From Silicimonas sp. (GTDB lineage: Bacteria > Pseudomonadota > Alphaproteobacteria > Rhodobacterales > Rhodobacteraceae), in NCBI GenBank assembly GCA_022826385.1, contig JAJDUZ010000027.1, positions 248,001-312,000 of the forward strand: a stretch of 64,000 bases of DNA, given 5' to 3'. Shown in pieces: positions 47,479 through 63,916 of this stretch; the first letter of the stretch is position 1; each line of letters starts with the position of its first letter. A program made the translations under genes and the position numbers. Under the pieces are notes generated by a model that made no database searches, was not told the origin of the DNA, and was given only the letters and a program-made list of their open reading frames with translations.

Positions 47479-48248
47479 TCTGCCACCCTCAGGTCGATGT
47501 CGTCGCCGATCATTGCGTCGAGCGCTTTGTCGATATCATTCGTCGTCATGTCGGCGTCGGTGAGTGACACGTCAAAACCATTTTCGTTGAGAACCGCACC
47601 GCCGAGCACAATCAGCGCACTGGTTTCAGTCTTTTTAATTTCTCTAATCGCTTTAGCCGCGGATTCAAGCGCTTGCCACGTGGAAACTGAAATCAGAATG
47701 CCATCGAAGCGATCTTGCCCGATTTTTTCGCGGAGAGACTGCCCACTGCCATTGGAATGCAAGTGGACCGAGTGTCCGCGACGCCTGAGTTGGTCTGCCA
47801 AAACGGCCGGTCCGAGTATGTGATCTTCGCGGTCGATTGTCGTCAGCAACAGCGACCTGGCGTTCAGGCCGGGACGGATGTTGTCCCACTCCTGACCGAT
47901 CGCCTTGCAGAGACCATATAGCCGGGCGCTGGCCGACGCGACTTGCGCAAAGCTCAACCGGTCGTCAATCCAGTCCTGGCCCAGATCGGCCGCGACGCGC
48001 GGGATGCATTGGTCGACAATGTCGACTTTGGAAATCCGCAACGCAGACAGGTCCGCGCGTATCTGATCGCGATCAAATGCGGCGCTGTCGGTGGCGGCGG
48101 CATAGAGTATCTTTGCGCCGATCTCGACACGTCGATGGCGGCGTTGGTGGGGGGCGGCCGAGACACGCGAAATGACGGAACGCGCAAGTCCATCGACAAG
48201 CGATCCGTTACCTGTGTGGAGCGAGCGGCTGCCCTTTCTTGCGGTCAT
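47475..48248 (-). CDS. ppaA: B12-binding antirepressor PpaA/AerR
   Basis: PpaA/AerR, 257 residues, a cobalamin-binding regulator that modulates PpsR/CrtJ. The C-terminal Rossmann-like SCHIC/B12 domain contains LLTTIDREDHILGPAVLADQ, whose histidine is the likely cobalt ligand by analogy with AerR. GQDRFDGILISVSTWQALES follows. The N-terminal half is helical. I start it at the ATG at 48248 instead of the upstream TTG at 48293. It overlaps ppsR by four bases. A PpsR operator about 90 bases upstream suggests feedback control. Confidence 0.9.
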   Translation of the reverse strand: MTARKGSRSLHTGNGSLVDGLARSVISRVSAAPHQRRHRRVEIGAKILYAAATDSAAFDRDQIRADLSALRISKVDIVDQCIPRVAADLGQDWIDDRLSFAQVASASARLYGLCKAIGQEWDNIRPGLNARSLLLTTIDREDHILGPAVLADQLRRRGHSVHLHSNGSGQSLREKIGQDRFDGILISVSTWQALESAAKAIREIKKTETSALIVLGGAVLNENGFDVSLTDADMTTNDIDKALDAMIGDDIDLRVAE

Positions 48249-48339
48249 CTGTACCACCGTTGCGGACGAGAGCGCGCCCGGATTACCCGGCAAGCGACTC
48301 TCTCACGTCCTATGACAGTGTCATTTACAGAGGTCAAAT

Positions 48340-48357
48340 TGTCAAAGGTAATAGACA
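48340..48357. promoter_or_regulatory. PpsR operator on the ppaA side
   Basis: TGTCAAAGGTAATAGACA, an exact TGT-N12-ACA palindrome 92 bases before the ppaA start. It suggests autoregulation of the ppaA-ppsR pair, or long-range cooperation with the bchF-proximal site 123 bp away. Confidence 0.8.
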
Positions 48358-48462
48358 GTTTCCGCCTTCTATTTAGGAAGCGTTTCTGAAAAGTGTTTAT
48401 TTTTAGACGTTTGCAGGAATTAACCAAGTGTTACGTTCTGCATGAAGTGTCAGGTTCATGAA

Positions 48463-48480
48463 TGTAAGTTTAGATTGACA
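48463..48480. promoter_or_regulatory. PpsR operator of the bchF promoter
   Basis: TGTAAGTTTAGATTGACA, an exact TGT-N12-ACA operator 52 bases upstream of bchF. Its right half TTGACA can serve as the -35 box, so PpsR binding would occlude polymerase. Confidence 0.87.
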
Positions 48481-48532
48481 CTTTTTGTATGTGACCCTTA
48501 CCCTAGACCCCGAGGAAGACAAAGGAGTCGGC

Positions 48533-56316
<7,784 letters not shown>

Positions 56317-56317
<1 letters not shown>

Positions 56318-57054
56318 TGGCAGGAGAGGCAAAAATCGACGCGATTTTTGCGCCGGAAACCGCGACGGTTTCCGATCCGAATTCCGTTTCGGAATTCGGC
56401 ACCTATGCCGCCACGCGCGCACGGGTCGAAACCTATTTTGACCGGACCGCGACCCGAACTTGGGAACGGCTGACCTCGGACGCGCCTGTTTCGAAGATCC
56501 GCGAAACCGTCCGGCAAGGCCGTGACCAGATGCGGGCCAAGATGCTCTCGCGGCTGCCAAACGACCTGACCGGTCTGCGCATTCTGGATGCGGGCTGCGG
56601 GCCCGGCATGATGACCGCCGAACTGGCCGCGCGCGGGGCCGAGGTCACGGGCGTCGATATCTCGCCGCAGCTGATCGGCATCGCCCGGCAACGCCTTGAA
56701 CCGACACATGCGCACCGCGTGCGCCTTGTCGCGGGTGACATGCTGGCCGAAGATCTGGGCAGTTTCGATCATGTGCTGGCGATGGACAGCTTGATCTATT
56801 ACGGCCCGCAAGACATTCGCGCGGCCCTTGGTCGCTTGCTGCAACGCGCGCCGCATGTGGTCTTTACCGTTGCGCCAAAGACCCCGTTGCTGATGGCAAT
56901 GTGGTATGCCGGGAAGGCTTTCCCGCGCAGCGACCGCTCGCCGACGATGGTGCCGCACGGGCCCGGGAAACTGGCGCGCGACATGGCGGGCCTCAGACTG
57001 GGGCGCGTGTCCAAGGGCTTCTACATCTCGGAAGCGTTGGAGGTGCGGCGATGA
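56317..57054 (+). CDS. bchM: Magnesium-protoporphyrin O-methyltransferase
   Basis: BchM, 245 residues, transfers a methyl group from S-adenosylmethionine to the C13 propionate of Mg-protoporphyrin IX. The SAM-binding motif is RILDAGCGPGMMTAELAARG followed by VTGVDISPQLIGIARQR. An N-terminal helical TRARVETYFDRTATRTWERL is typical of the family. The ATG at 56317 overlaps the bchL stop. Its end overlaps lhaA (ATGA). Confidence 0.95.
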
Positions 57055-58472
57055 TCGTGACCCGTGCTGCCTTGAAGAGCCTCAGCCTGCGCGCCCTTCC
57101 ATTTGCCGATGCGGCCAGCGAGGACCTGCCGCTGGGTCACCTCTTGCGCCTGTCACTGTTCCAGGTGTCGGTCGGCATGGCGTCGGTGATGCTGCTTGGC
57201 ACACTCAACCGGGTGATGATTGTCGAGCTCAGCGTTCCGGCGATGATCGTGGCAGTGATGATCGCCTTGCCGGTGCTTGTCGCGCCGTTCCGGGCCCTGC
57301 TTGGGTTCCGGTCTGACACCTATCGCAGTGCGATCGGCTGGAAGCGTATTCCGTATCTCTGGTTCGGCTCGCTTTGGCAGATGGGTGGTCTTGCGATCAT
57401 GCCGTTCGCCTTGCTGGTGCTTGGAGGCGATCCGGTTCACGACATACCTTTCGCGGGCGAGGTGCTGGCCGCACTGGCGTTCCTGATGACCGGGCTTGGT
57501 CTGCATATGACGCAAACGGCGGGGCTTGCCCTTGCCGCAGACCGGGCAACAGAAGAGACAAGACCACGGGTCGTAGCGCTCCTTTACGTGATGTTTCTTG
57601 TCGGCATGGGCGTCTCGGCGCTGCTGATCGGCTGGCTGTTGCGCGACTTTGATCCCTTCCGGTTGATCCGCGTGGTGCAGGGGGCCGCTTTGGCGGGGCT
57701 GCTTTTGAACCTGATTGCGCTTTGGAAGCAGGAGCATGTGCGTCCGATGTCCAAAGCCGAGCGCGCGGCGCCGCGACCCGCTTTTGGTGACGCATGGTCT
57801 GACCTGATGAAAGGCGGCACAGCCGGGCGCCTGCTCTTCGTGGTGTTTTTCGGGACAATGGCCTTCAACATGCAGGACGTGCTGCTTGAGCCCTACGGTG
57901 GCGAGATCCTTGGCCTTTCCGTTGCCGCAACCACGCTTTTAACCGCCACTTGGGCGGGCGGGGCCTTGGCCGGGTTTGCGCTGGCCGCGAAACGCCTTGC
58001 CAATGGCGCGAGCCCCTATCGTATGGCGGCGACCGGCTGCATTGCCGGATTGGCAGCCTTCAGCGCCGTGATCTTCTCGGCCCCGATGCAGTCACCGCCC
58101 CTGTTCTATATCGGCGCTGCGCTGATTGGCTTTGGCGGCGGCCTGTTCGCCGTTGCAACCCTGACGGCGGCCATGACGCTGCCGGCCAACGGGATGCGCG
58201 GCCTTGCCCTTGGCGCATGGGGCGCGGCCCAAGCGACGGCCGCCGGCCTGTCGATCGCCATCGGCGGCACCGTGCGCGACATCGTCAATGCGCAAGCCCT
58301 GAACGGCCAGTGGGGCGAGGCGCTGATGTCGCCCGCCACAGGCTATTCGGTCGTCTATCACACCGAGATCGCACTGATCTTCCTCACCCTTATTGCGTTG
58401 GGACCACTTGTTGCCCGCTCCCACGCGTCACCCCGAACAGATCGGATCGGCCTTGCCGATTTCCCGACTTGA
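57051..58472 (+). CDS. lhaA: LhaA, light-harvesting 1 assembly MFS protein
   Basis: LhaA, 473 residues, a PucC-family membrane protein with twelve helices that assists insertion of LH1 polypeptides and pigment. Marks are GTLNRVMIVELSVPAMIVAV, GFRSDTYRSAIGWKRIPYLW and MQDVLLEPYGGEILGLSVAA. The second half shows LRGLALGAWGAAQATAAG-like sequence. The ATG at 57051 overlaps the bchM stop; the upstream open frame lies over bchM and is not used. It is the neighbour of puhA, as in other purple bacteria. It is the second PucC-type carrier in this window besides orf428. Confidence 0.94.
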   Translation: MIVTRAALKSLSLRALPFADAASEDLPLGHLLRLSLFQVSVGMASVMLLGTLNRVMIVELSVPAMIVAVMIALPVLVAPFRALLGFRSDTYRSAIGWKRIPYLWFGSLWQMGGLAIMPFALLVLGGDPVHDIPFAGEVLAALAFLMTGLGLHMTQTAGLALAADRATEETRPRVVALLYVMFLVGMGVSALLIGWLLRDFDPFRLIRVVQGAALAGLLLNLIALWKQEHVRPMSKAERAAPRPAFGDAWSDLMKGGTAGRLLFVVFFGTMAFNMQDVLLEPYGGEILGLSVAATTLLTATWAGGALAGFALAAKRLANGASPYRMAATGCIAGLAAFSAVIFSAPMQSPPLFYIGAALIGFGGGLFAVATLTAAMTLPANGMRGLALGAWGAAQATAAGLSIAIGGTVRDIVNAQALNGQWGEALMSPATGYSVVYHTEIALIFLTLIALGPLVARSHASPRTDRIGLADFPT

Positions 58473-58497
58473 TTGCTTCACGGAAAGGACCTGACCC

Positions 58498-59262
58498 ATG
58501 GTGGACGCATTTGTAGGCAACCTGGACCTCGCCAGCTTAACGCTCTGGCTGTTCTGGATCTTCTTTGCTTTGCTGATCTTCTATATCCAGCGCGAGAACA
58601 TGCGCGAGGGCTATCCCCTCGAAGATGACGACGGCAACCCGTCCGCCAACCAGGGCTTGTTCCCGGTGCCGGACGACAAGACGTTCATCCTGCCGCATGG
58701 GCGCGGCGAGATCTCGTTCCCGTCTGGCCAGAAGGCTGAACGCTCGGATCTGGCGCTCGAGCGGACGAACGTCGCCAACGGCTTCCCGTTTGAGCCGACC
58801 GGCAACCCGATGACGGATGGCGTCGGTCCGGCCAGCTGGGTGCCGCGCCGCGACGACCCTGAACGCGATGCCAAGGGCCACCCGAAGATCGTCCCTCTGA
58901 GCCATGCCACCGCGTTCCACATCAACGCAGGTCGGAACCCGGTCGGTCTGCCGGTCGTCTCGGGCGACAAGCAGGTTGTCGGCACCGTCACTGATGTCTG
59001 GATCGACGAGCCGGAACAGTTGGCGCGTTACTTCGAATACGAACTGGCGGATGGCGGCGGCAAGCGGCTGGTACCGGTGACGATGATGCGGCTCTGGGGC
59101 GGCAAGGTGATCGTTCAGTCGATCTATGCGCACCAGTTCGCCGACATCCCGAAACATGCCAGCGACACGCAAGTCACGCTGCTCGAGGAAGAGAAGATCT
59201 GCGCCTATTACGGCGGCGGATACCTCTATGCCGCGTCGAGCCGTCAGGACCCGCAGATCTAA
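58498..59262 (+). CDS. puhA: Photosynthetic reaction centre H subunit
   Basis: RC-H, 254 residues. One membrane helix (LTLWLFWIFFALLIFYIQRE) is followed by the conserved NMREGYPLEDDDG and a cytoplasmic beta-barrel domain. The domain includes GVGPASWVPRRDDPERDAKG, IVPLSHATAFHINAGRNPVG and GTVTDVWIDEPEQLARYFEY. It caps the L and M subunits and controls proton delivery to QB. GGAAAGGACC precedes the ATG. Confidence 0.98.
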   Translation: MVDAFVGNLDLASLTLWLFWIFFALLIFYIQRENMREGYPLEDDDGNPSANQGLFPVPDDKTFILPHGRGEISFPSGQKAERSDLALERTNVANGFPFEPTGNPMTDGVGPASWVPRRDDPERDAKGHPKIVPLSHATAFHINAGRNPVGLPVVSGDKQVVGTVTDVWIDEPEQLARYFEYELADGGGKRLVPVTMMRLWGGKVIVQSIYAHQFADIPKHASDTQVTLLEEEKICAYYGGGYLYAASSRQDPQI

Positions 59263-59286
59263 GCGACGAGAGGGAAGGGAACACCC

Positions 59287-59910
59287 ATGTCACACGATGA
59301 TTTTGCCACGGAGCCGGTGCGGGGTTTGCCCGAACGCCCACCGGCTGACGAGCGGATACTCTGGCAAGGCAAGCCAGGTGCCTGGGCGCTGACCCGGTCG
59401 GCGCTCGCCTTCAAGTGGGTCATGGGGTATTTCGTGTTCCTTGCACTTTGGCGTCTGGTTGCGGCGATCGACATCATGCCGAGGGGTCAGGCCATCGGCA
59501 GTGCGGTTCCGTTCCTGATCCTTGGCGCAATCGTCGGCGTGTTGCTGTTTTTCGTCGGTTGGGTTCAGGCCCGTTCGACGGTCTACACCATCACCGACAA
59601 ACGGGTTGCGATGCGCGTGGGCGCGGCGCTGACGATCACGCTGAACCTGCCATACACGCAGATCGGAAGCGCTGACCTGGAACTTCGGAAAGACGGCACC
59701 GGAACCATTGCCCTGACGACGCTGGGCAATGTGCCCGTCGCTTATGTCATGCTTTGGCCGCATGTCCGGCCATGGCGCTTCCCGGCGCGCCCGGCACTGC
59801 GCTGCATCCCCGAGGCGGAACGCGTGGCCCGCATTCTGGCAGACGCTGCCGAAGCGCGCGTGACCATGCCGCAGATCGCACCGGTCGGTGCGCCCGTGGC
59901 AGCGGAGTAG
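59287..59910 (+). CDS. puhB: Photosynthetic complex assembly protein PuhB
   Basis: PuhB, 207 residues, a membrane assembly factor for the reaction centre. N-terminal LPERPPADERILWQGKPG is the family mark. Hydrophobic helices occur around residues 45-65 and 72-95, followed by a bacterial PH-like domain (STVYTITDKRVAMRVGAAL) and a C-terminal helix. GAGGGAAGGGAA precedes the ATG. It is part of the conserved puhABC order. Confidence 0.94.
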   Translation: MSHDDFATEPVRGLPERPPADERILWQGKPGAWALTRSALAFKWVMGYFVFLALWRLVAAIDIMPRGQAIGSAVPFLILGAIVGVLLFFVGWVQARSTVYTITDKRVAMRVGAALTITLNLPYTQIGSADLELRKDGTGTIALTTLGNVPVAYVMLWPHVRPWRFPARPALRCIPEAERVARILADAAEARVTMPQIAPVGAPVAAE

Positions 59911-59915
59911 AGCGC

Positions 59916-60398
59916 ATGGCCGAGGCACAAACCAAAGTCTATGCGGACGAGGATCGGATGATCCCAAAGGTTCTGATCCGGGCCATGCTGGGCTTGGTTC
60001 TGGCGACACTTGCGATTGCCACCTTCGCCCGCGTGACCGATCGTCCACTGGTCTCGCAACCGCCCGTGTCGCCGGTCAAGGCCGAGGTTGCGATCGTGAT
60101 CGATGCAGATGCCAGTTCGGGCGCAGCCACGGTGCATCTGGCCGATGGCGCGCCATTGGCCGAGTTCGGGCCGCAGGAAGGCGGCTTCATCGCGGGCATG
60201 TACCGCGTGATCCACCGCGAACGCACCAAGCACCGCGTGGCCACAAATGGCCCGGTGATTTTGCAAGCTTATGAAAATGGTCGGATGGGTCTGATTGATC
60301 CGTCGACCGGATGGCGTGCCGACCTGATGGGGTTCGGCGCCGACAACTCGGAAGCCTTTGCCCGGCTTCTGGCCCAGGCACAGGGAGGGAACACCTGA
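59916..60398 (+). CDS. puhC: Photosynthetic complex assembly protein PuhC
   Basis: PuhC, 160 residues, a single-span protein with a periplasmic domain needed for efficient RC-LH1 formation. The hydrophobic segment is about residues 18-40 (VLIRAMLGLVLATLAIATFA). The C-terminal domain holds GGFIAGMYRVIHRERTKH and LIDPSTGWRADLMGFGADN. The ATG at 59916 lies five bases after the puhB stop; the open frame upstream overlaps puhB. It overlaps the next small gene by one base. Confidence 0.92.
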   Translation: MAEAQTKVYADEDRMIPKVLIRAMLGLVLATLAIATFARVTDRPLVSQPPVSPVKAEVAIVIDADASSGAATVHLADGAPLAEFGPQEGGFIAGMYRVIHRERTKHRVATNGPVILQAYENGRMGLIDPSTGWRADLMGFGADNSEAFARLLAQAQGGNT

Positions 60399-60694
60399 TG
60401 GGACTTTTGACGAAAGACATCGAACGGGTGCCATGCACCGTCGAGGTGTCGCATTGCTTTGAAAGCCTGCACGCACATGTGCGCTTCGACGACGGCTCGG
60501 TTGTGTATCCGGGCGACGAGGTAAAGGTGCAAGGCCCTGAAATCATGGCGCCTTTTGGCGAAGTTGTCACCGAGAAACGGCAGGCAACCATCGTGCGCGC
60601 GTCCAAGCTTGAACGGCTCTGGACACGGCTGACAGGTGACCTGGAAGTGATGGAACTTTGCGAATTCTCGTTCTCCGAGGAGGTGACGCTATGA
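60398..60694 (+). CDS. Small conserved-position protein between puhC and acsF, function unknown
   Basis: Protein of 98 residues beginning MGLLTKDIERVPCTVEVSHC. It is soluble, with alternating hydrophobic residues that suggest a beta-barrel-like fold (VRFDDGSVVYPGDEVKVQGP), a central GEVVTEKRQATIVRAS, and a C-terminal LTGDLEVMELCEFSFSEEV. Cysteines fall near 13, 20 and 88. An unnamed ORF is commonly found at this place in purple-bacterial clusters. It overlaps puhC by one base (TGATG) and acsF by four (ATGA), so its dosage is tied to the cyclase. It could assist AcsF or complex assembly; there is no direct evidence. Confidence 0.85.
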   Translation: MGLLTKDIERVPCTVEVSHCFESLHAHVRFDDGSVVYPGDEVKVQGPEIMAPFGEVVTEKRQATIVRASKLERLWTRLTGDLEVMELCEFSFSEEVTL

Positions 60695-61821
60695 ACGTCC
60701 AGAACATGAAACACACCGCGGACGCGGAAACCGTCGAAGAAGGTCTGGCGATCGCCGAGGCGCAGGACGCCCAGTACAACGACGAGATGGCAACCGAGAC
60801 GGCGATGCAGAACACGCTGCTGACGCCGCGCTTCTATACAACCGATTTCGACGAGCTTGACGCGATCGACGTCACCCCGGTGCGCGAAGACTGGGACACA
60901 CTGATTGCTCAAATGGAGGCCGACCCGAACAAGGGCCACTTCAAGAAGAACGAAGACTGGGATCACATCGACTGGGACGGAATGGAGCCCGAGTTGAAGA
61001 AGGAGTTCATCGACTTCCTGATCTCAAGCTGCACCGCCGAGTTCTCGGGCTGTGTCCTCTACAAGGAAATGAAGCGGCGCGGGAACAACAAGGACATCAC
61101 TCAACTGTTCCAGCTTATGGCGCGCGACGAAGCACGGCATGCGGGCTTCATCAACGACGCGCTGCGCGAGGCTGGCTTGCGCGTGAACCTTGGTTTCCTG
61201 ACGCAGGCGAAGAAATACACCTATTTCCGGCCCAAGTTCATCTATTACGCGACCTACCTGTCGGAAAAGATCGGCTATGCGCGATACATCACGATCTATC
61301 GCCATCTCGAGGCCAATCCGCAGCACCGGTTCCACCCGATCTTCAAGTGGTTCTGCGAGTGGTGCAACGACGAGTTCAGCCACGGCGAGGCCTTCGCGCT
61401 GCTGATGAAGACCGATCCGAAGCTGACCAGCGGGATCAATGTTTACTGGATCAAGTTCTTCCTGACGGCGGTCTATGCCACGATGTATGTGCGCGACCAC
61501 CAGCGACCGGCTTTCCACAAGGCGCTGGGCGTTGACCCGGACTGGTATGCCCACGAAGTCTTCACCAAGACGTCGAAACTGTCCGAACAGATCTTCCCGA
61601 TCACGCTGGATATCGATCATCCGCGTTGGCAGAAGAACCTCGAGAAACTACATCGTGCCAACGTCCGGATCGCCAAGGCGAAAGAGGCTGGTGGCTTCGG
61701 CGGCAAACTTGCGCAGATCGGCGGATCACTTGCGGCGGCATCTGCCTTCCTGTCGCTCTACTTCATTCCGTCGAAGAAGCACGACGTGCCCGCAAGCGTG
61801 CGTCTGGAGCCTGCATATTAA
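60691..61821 (+). CDS. acsF: Aerobic Mg-protoporphyrin IX monomethyl ester cyclase
   Basis: AcsF, 376 residues, the di-iron oxygen-dependent cyclase that builds ring E of bacteriochlorophyll. Iron ligands lie in the repeated E/DxxH patterns: SCTAEFSGCVLYKEMKRRG, MARDEARHAGFIND, and CNDEFSHGEAFALLMKTD. The C-terminus has a membrane-associating SLAAASAFLSLYFIPSK. GAGGAGGTGACGCT precedes the ATG. No anaerobic bchE lies in the window, which agrees with an aerobic phototroph. PuhE follows directly. Confidence 0.97.
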   Translation: MNVQNMKHTADAETVEEGLAIAEAQDAQYNDEMATETAMQNTLLTPRFYTTDFDELDAIDVTPVREDWDTLIAQMEADPNKGHFKKNEDWDHIDWDGMEPELKKEFIDFLISSCTAEFSGCVLYKEMKRRGNNKDITQLFQLMARDEARHAGFINDALREAGLRVNLGFLTQAKKYTYFRPKFIYYATYLSEKIGYARYITIYRHLEANPQHRFHPIFKWFCEWCNDEFSHGEAFALLMKTDPKLTSGINVYWIKFFLTAVYATMYVRDHQRPAFHKALGVDPDWYAHEVFTKTSKLSEQIFPITLDIDHPRWQKNLEKLHRANVRIAKAKEAGGFGGKLAQIGGSLAAASAFLSLYFIPSKKHDVPASVRLEPAY

Positions 61822-62622
61822 GTGTTGTCGCCTGTCGTCATAGCCCTGCTTGCCGCAGTTCTGCTCTGGTGGTTTTCCACCGGAGCAATCCTTGTCGCCG
61901 TTCGTCTGGCGGAACGGGGCGGCAAACGGTCGGGTCTGCGGGCAACCACCTTTGGCCTGCCGCTGTTGCTGCTTGGCGGGTGGGCGTTCCTGCAAACGCT
62001 CTCAGATACATCTCTGACCGGCGTATATGGCGCGTTCCTTGGGGTACTCGCGCTGTGGGGCTGGGTCGAACTGGCATTCCTGACAGGCATAGTGACGGGC
62101 CCCCACGAAGAACCGTGCCCCCCTGATCGTCCGGGCTTCGAAAGGTTCCTGCGCGCCTGGTCGACGATCGCCTATCACGAGGTCGTCCTGACGCTGTTGT
62201 TCGCCTTTGTCGTGCTGACCAGCCTTGGCGCCGAAAACATGGTGGGAACCTATACGTTCCTCATCCTTTACTTCGCGCGCATCTCGGCCAAGCTGAACCT
62301 TTTCCTGGGCGTGGCACGGGTGAATACCGAGTTCCTGCCACGCCATCTTGAACACCTTGGCAGTCACTTCAAAATTGCCCGAATGAACTGGTTTTTTCCA
62401 GTTTCAGTGACTGTTTTGACCTTTGCGCTCTCCTGCTGGATCGAGCGTCTTGTTGCCGCCGAAGCCATCGCCGACCAGGCCGGTTTCGCGCTGCTCACCG
62501 GGCTCACCGCCCTTGCCTTACTTGAACACTGGCTTCTCATCCTGCCGCTGCCGGATGCGAAGCTTTGGCGCTGGATGCTTCCCGCTCCCGCGCCCAAGAC
62601 AACCGAAGGGGAAGACAGATGA
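61822..62622 (+). CDS. puhE: Photosynthetic complex assembly protein PuhE
   Basis: PuhE, 266 residues, a membrane protein with about seven hydrophobic segments, found in all such clusters next to acsF. Family features are [39 protein letters not shown], and [24 protein letters not shown] start directly abuts the acsF TAA, without its own ribosome site, so translation depends on acsF. In Rhodobacter its loss changes bacteriochlorophyll production. The gene ends four bases past the hemA start. Confidence 0.92.
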   Translation: MLSPVVIALLAAVLLWWFSTGAILVAVRLAERGGKRSGLRATTFGLPLLLLGGWAFLQTLSDTSLTGVYGAFLGVLALWGWVELAFLTGIVTGPHEEPCPPDRPGFERFLRAWSTIAYHEVVLTLLFAFVVLTSLGAENMVGTYTFLILYFARISAKLNLFLGVARVNTEFLPRHLEHLGSHFKIARMNWFFPVSVTVLTFALSCWIERLVAAEAIADQAGFALLTGLTALALLEHWLLILPLPDAKLWRWMLPAPAPKTTEGEDR

Positions 62623-63833
62623 ACTTCGACTACTTGTTCAACACGCAGCTCGACGCGCTCAAGGACGAGGGAAACTATCGCATCTTTGCCGAATTGGAGC
62701 GTCAGTGTGGCGCGTTTCCAAAGGCCAAGTGCCACGATGACGAAAGCCCGGACGAAGTCACGGTCTGGTGCTCGAATGACTATCTGGGCATGGGTCAGCA
62801 CCCGAAGGTGCGGGCGGCGATGCAGGAAGCCATTGACCGGTGCGGGACCGGGGCAGGCGGCACACGCAACATTTCCGGCACCAACCACGAGCATCTGCTG
62901 CTGGAACGTGAGTTGGCGGATTTGCATGGTAAGGAAGCGGCCTTGCTCTTCACCTCGGGCTATGTGTCGAACTGGGCGTCACTGTCGACGCTGGGCGCGC
63001 GGCTTCCCAACGCAGTCATTCTGTCGGACAGCCTGAACCACGCATCGATGATCGAAGGCATACGGCACGCACGCTGTCAGAAGGTCATCTGGGAGCATAA
63101 CGACCCCGAAGATCTGGATCGAAAGCTTGCCGCCCTGCCAGCAAATGCGACCAAGATCGTCGCGTTTGAAAGCGTTTACTCGATGGACGGCGACATTGCC
63201 CCCATCAGAGAAATCGTCGAAGTGGCCGAGAAGCACGGCGCAATGACCTATCTCGACGAGGTGCACGCGGTCGGCCTCTATGGCCCGCGCGGCGGCGGTG
63301 TCGCTGAACGCGAAGGCCTGATGGACCGGATCACCCTGATCGAGGGAACACTGGGCAAGGCCTATGGCTGCATGGGGGGCTACGTTACCGGATCTGCCGC
63401 CTTGTGCGACTTCATCCGCAGCTTTGCCTCGGGTTTCATCTTCACAACCGCGTTACCACCTGCCGTTGCGGCAGCTGCCCGCACGTCGATCGCGCATTTG
63501 AAGACAAGTGACATCGAGCGGATGCAGCAGCGTCGGCAGGTCGCACGGCTGCGTCAGATGCTGGACCAGAAAGGGATCCCGCATCTTGAAAACCCAAGTC
63601 ATATCATACCGGTAATGATCAAGGACCCGGTCAAATGCCGGATGCTTTCGGACATTCTGATGCGGGAATGGGGCATTTACGTGCAGCCGATCAACTATCC
63701 GACGGTGCCGAAAGGGACCGAACGTTTGCGGTTTACGCCCAGCCCCCTGCATACCGATGCCGAGATCGAGCACCTGGTTGAAGCTCTGACCGTGCTGTGG
63801 AAGCAGTGCGCAATCGCGCATGCCGTTGCGTGA
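62619..63833 (+). CDS. hemA: 5-aminolevulinate synthase
   Basis: ALAS, 404 residues, a pyridoxal-phosphate enzyme condensing glycine and succinyl-CoA, the first step of tetrapyrrole synthesis in alphaproteobacteria. N-terminal [20 protein letters not shown] and the glycine-rich [19 protein letters not shown] are typical. The PLP lysine is in [15 protein letters not shown], and [17 protein letters not shown] binds the cofactor ring. The ATG at 62619 follows GGGGAAGAC and overlaps puhE. It lies at the start of the pathway and the end of the operon. Confidence 0.97.
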   Translation: MNFDYLFNTQLDALKDEGNYRIFAELERQCGAFPKAKCHDDESPDEVTVWCSNDYLGMGQHPKVRAAMQEAIDRCGTGAGGTRNISGTNHEHLLLERELADLHGKEAALLFTSGYVSNWASLSTLGARLPNAVILSDSLNHASMIEGIRHARCQKVIWEHNDPEDLDRKLAALPANATKIVAFESVYSMDGDIAPIREIVEVAEKHGAMTYLDEVHAVGLYGPRGGGVAEREGLMDRITLIEGTLGKAYGCMGGYVTGSAALCDFIRSFASGFIFTTALPPAVAAAARTSIAHLKTSDIERMQQRRQVARLRQMLDQKGIPHLENPSHIIPVMIKDPVKCRMLSDILMREWGIYVQPINYPTVPKGTERLRFTPSPLHTDAEIEHLVEALTVLWKQCAIAHAVA

Positions 63834-63916
63834 AAAACGAATTGATATCGCATAGCACGTTGACCTTACCTAAGTCGCGCTAGGTACATGTGCGATTAGT
63901 TAACGGAGGACACCGC
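63834..63916 (+). promoter_or_regulatory. hemA-cytochrome c gap
   Basis: An 83-bp gap richer in A and T than its neighbours. TTGACC near 63863 could be a -35 box, and a TAACGGAGGA ribosome site precedes the next ATG. No PpsR-type palindrome is present. Confidence 0.35.

Larger units (their letters stand above)
48249..48532. promoter_or_regulatory. Divergent control region ppaA-ppsR / bchF
   Basis: A 284-bp gap with markedly lower GC than its neighbours. It holds two exact PpsR operators, an extra TGACAGTGTCA palindrome at 48313-48323, and likely promoters in both directions. Toward bchF, the TTGACA at 48475-48480 and TACCCT 18 bases later form a plausible -35/-10 pair. Confidence 0.6.

Noticed and set aside
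48319-48336. TGTCATTTACAGAGGTCA as a further PpsR operator
   Set aside because: It ends in TCA rather than ACA and overlaps the spacing of the exact site next to it, so it is mentioned only as a partial match.
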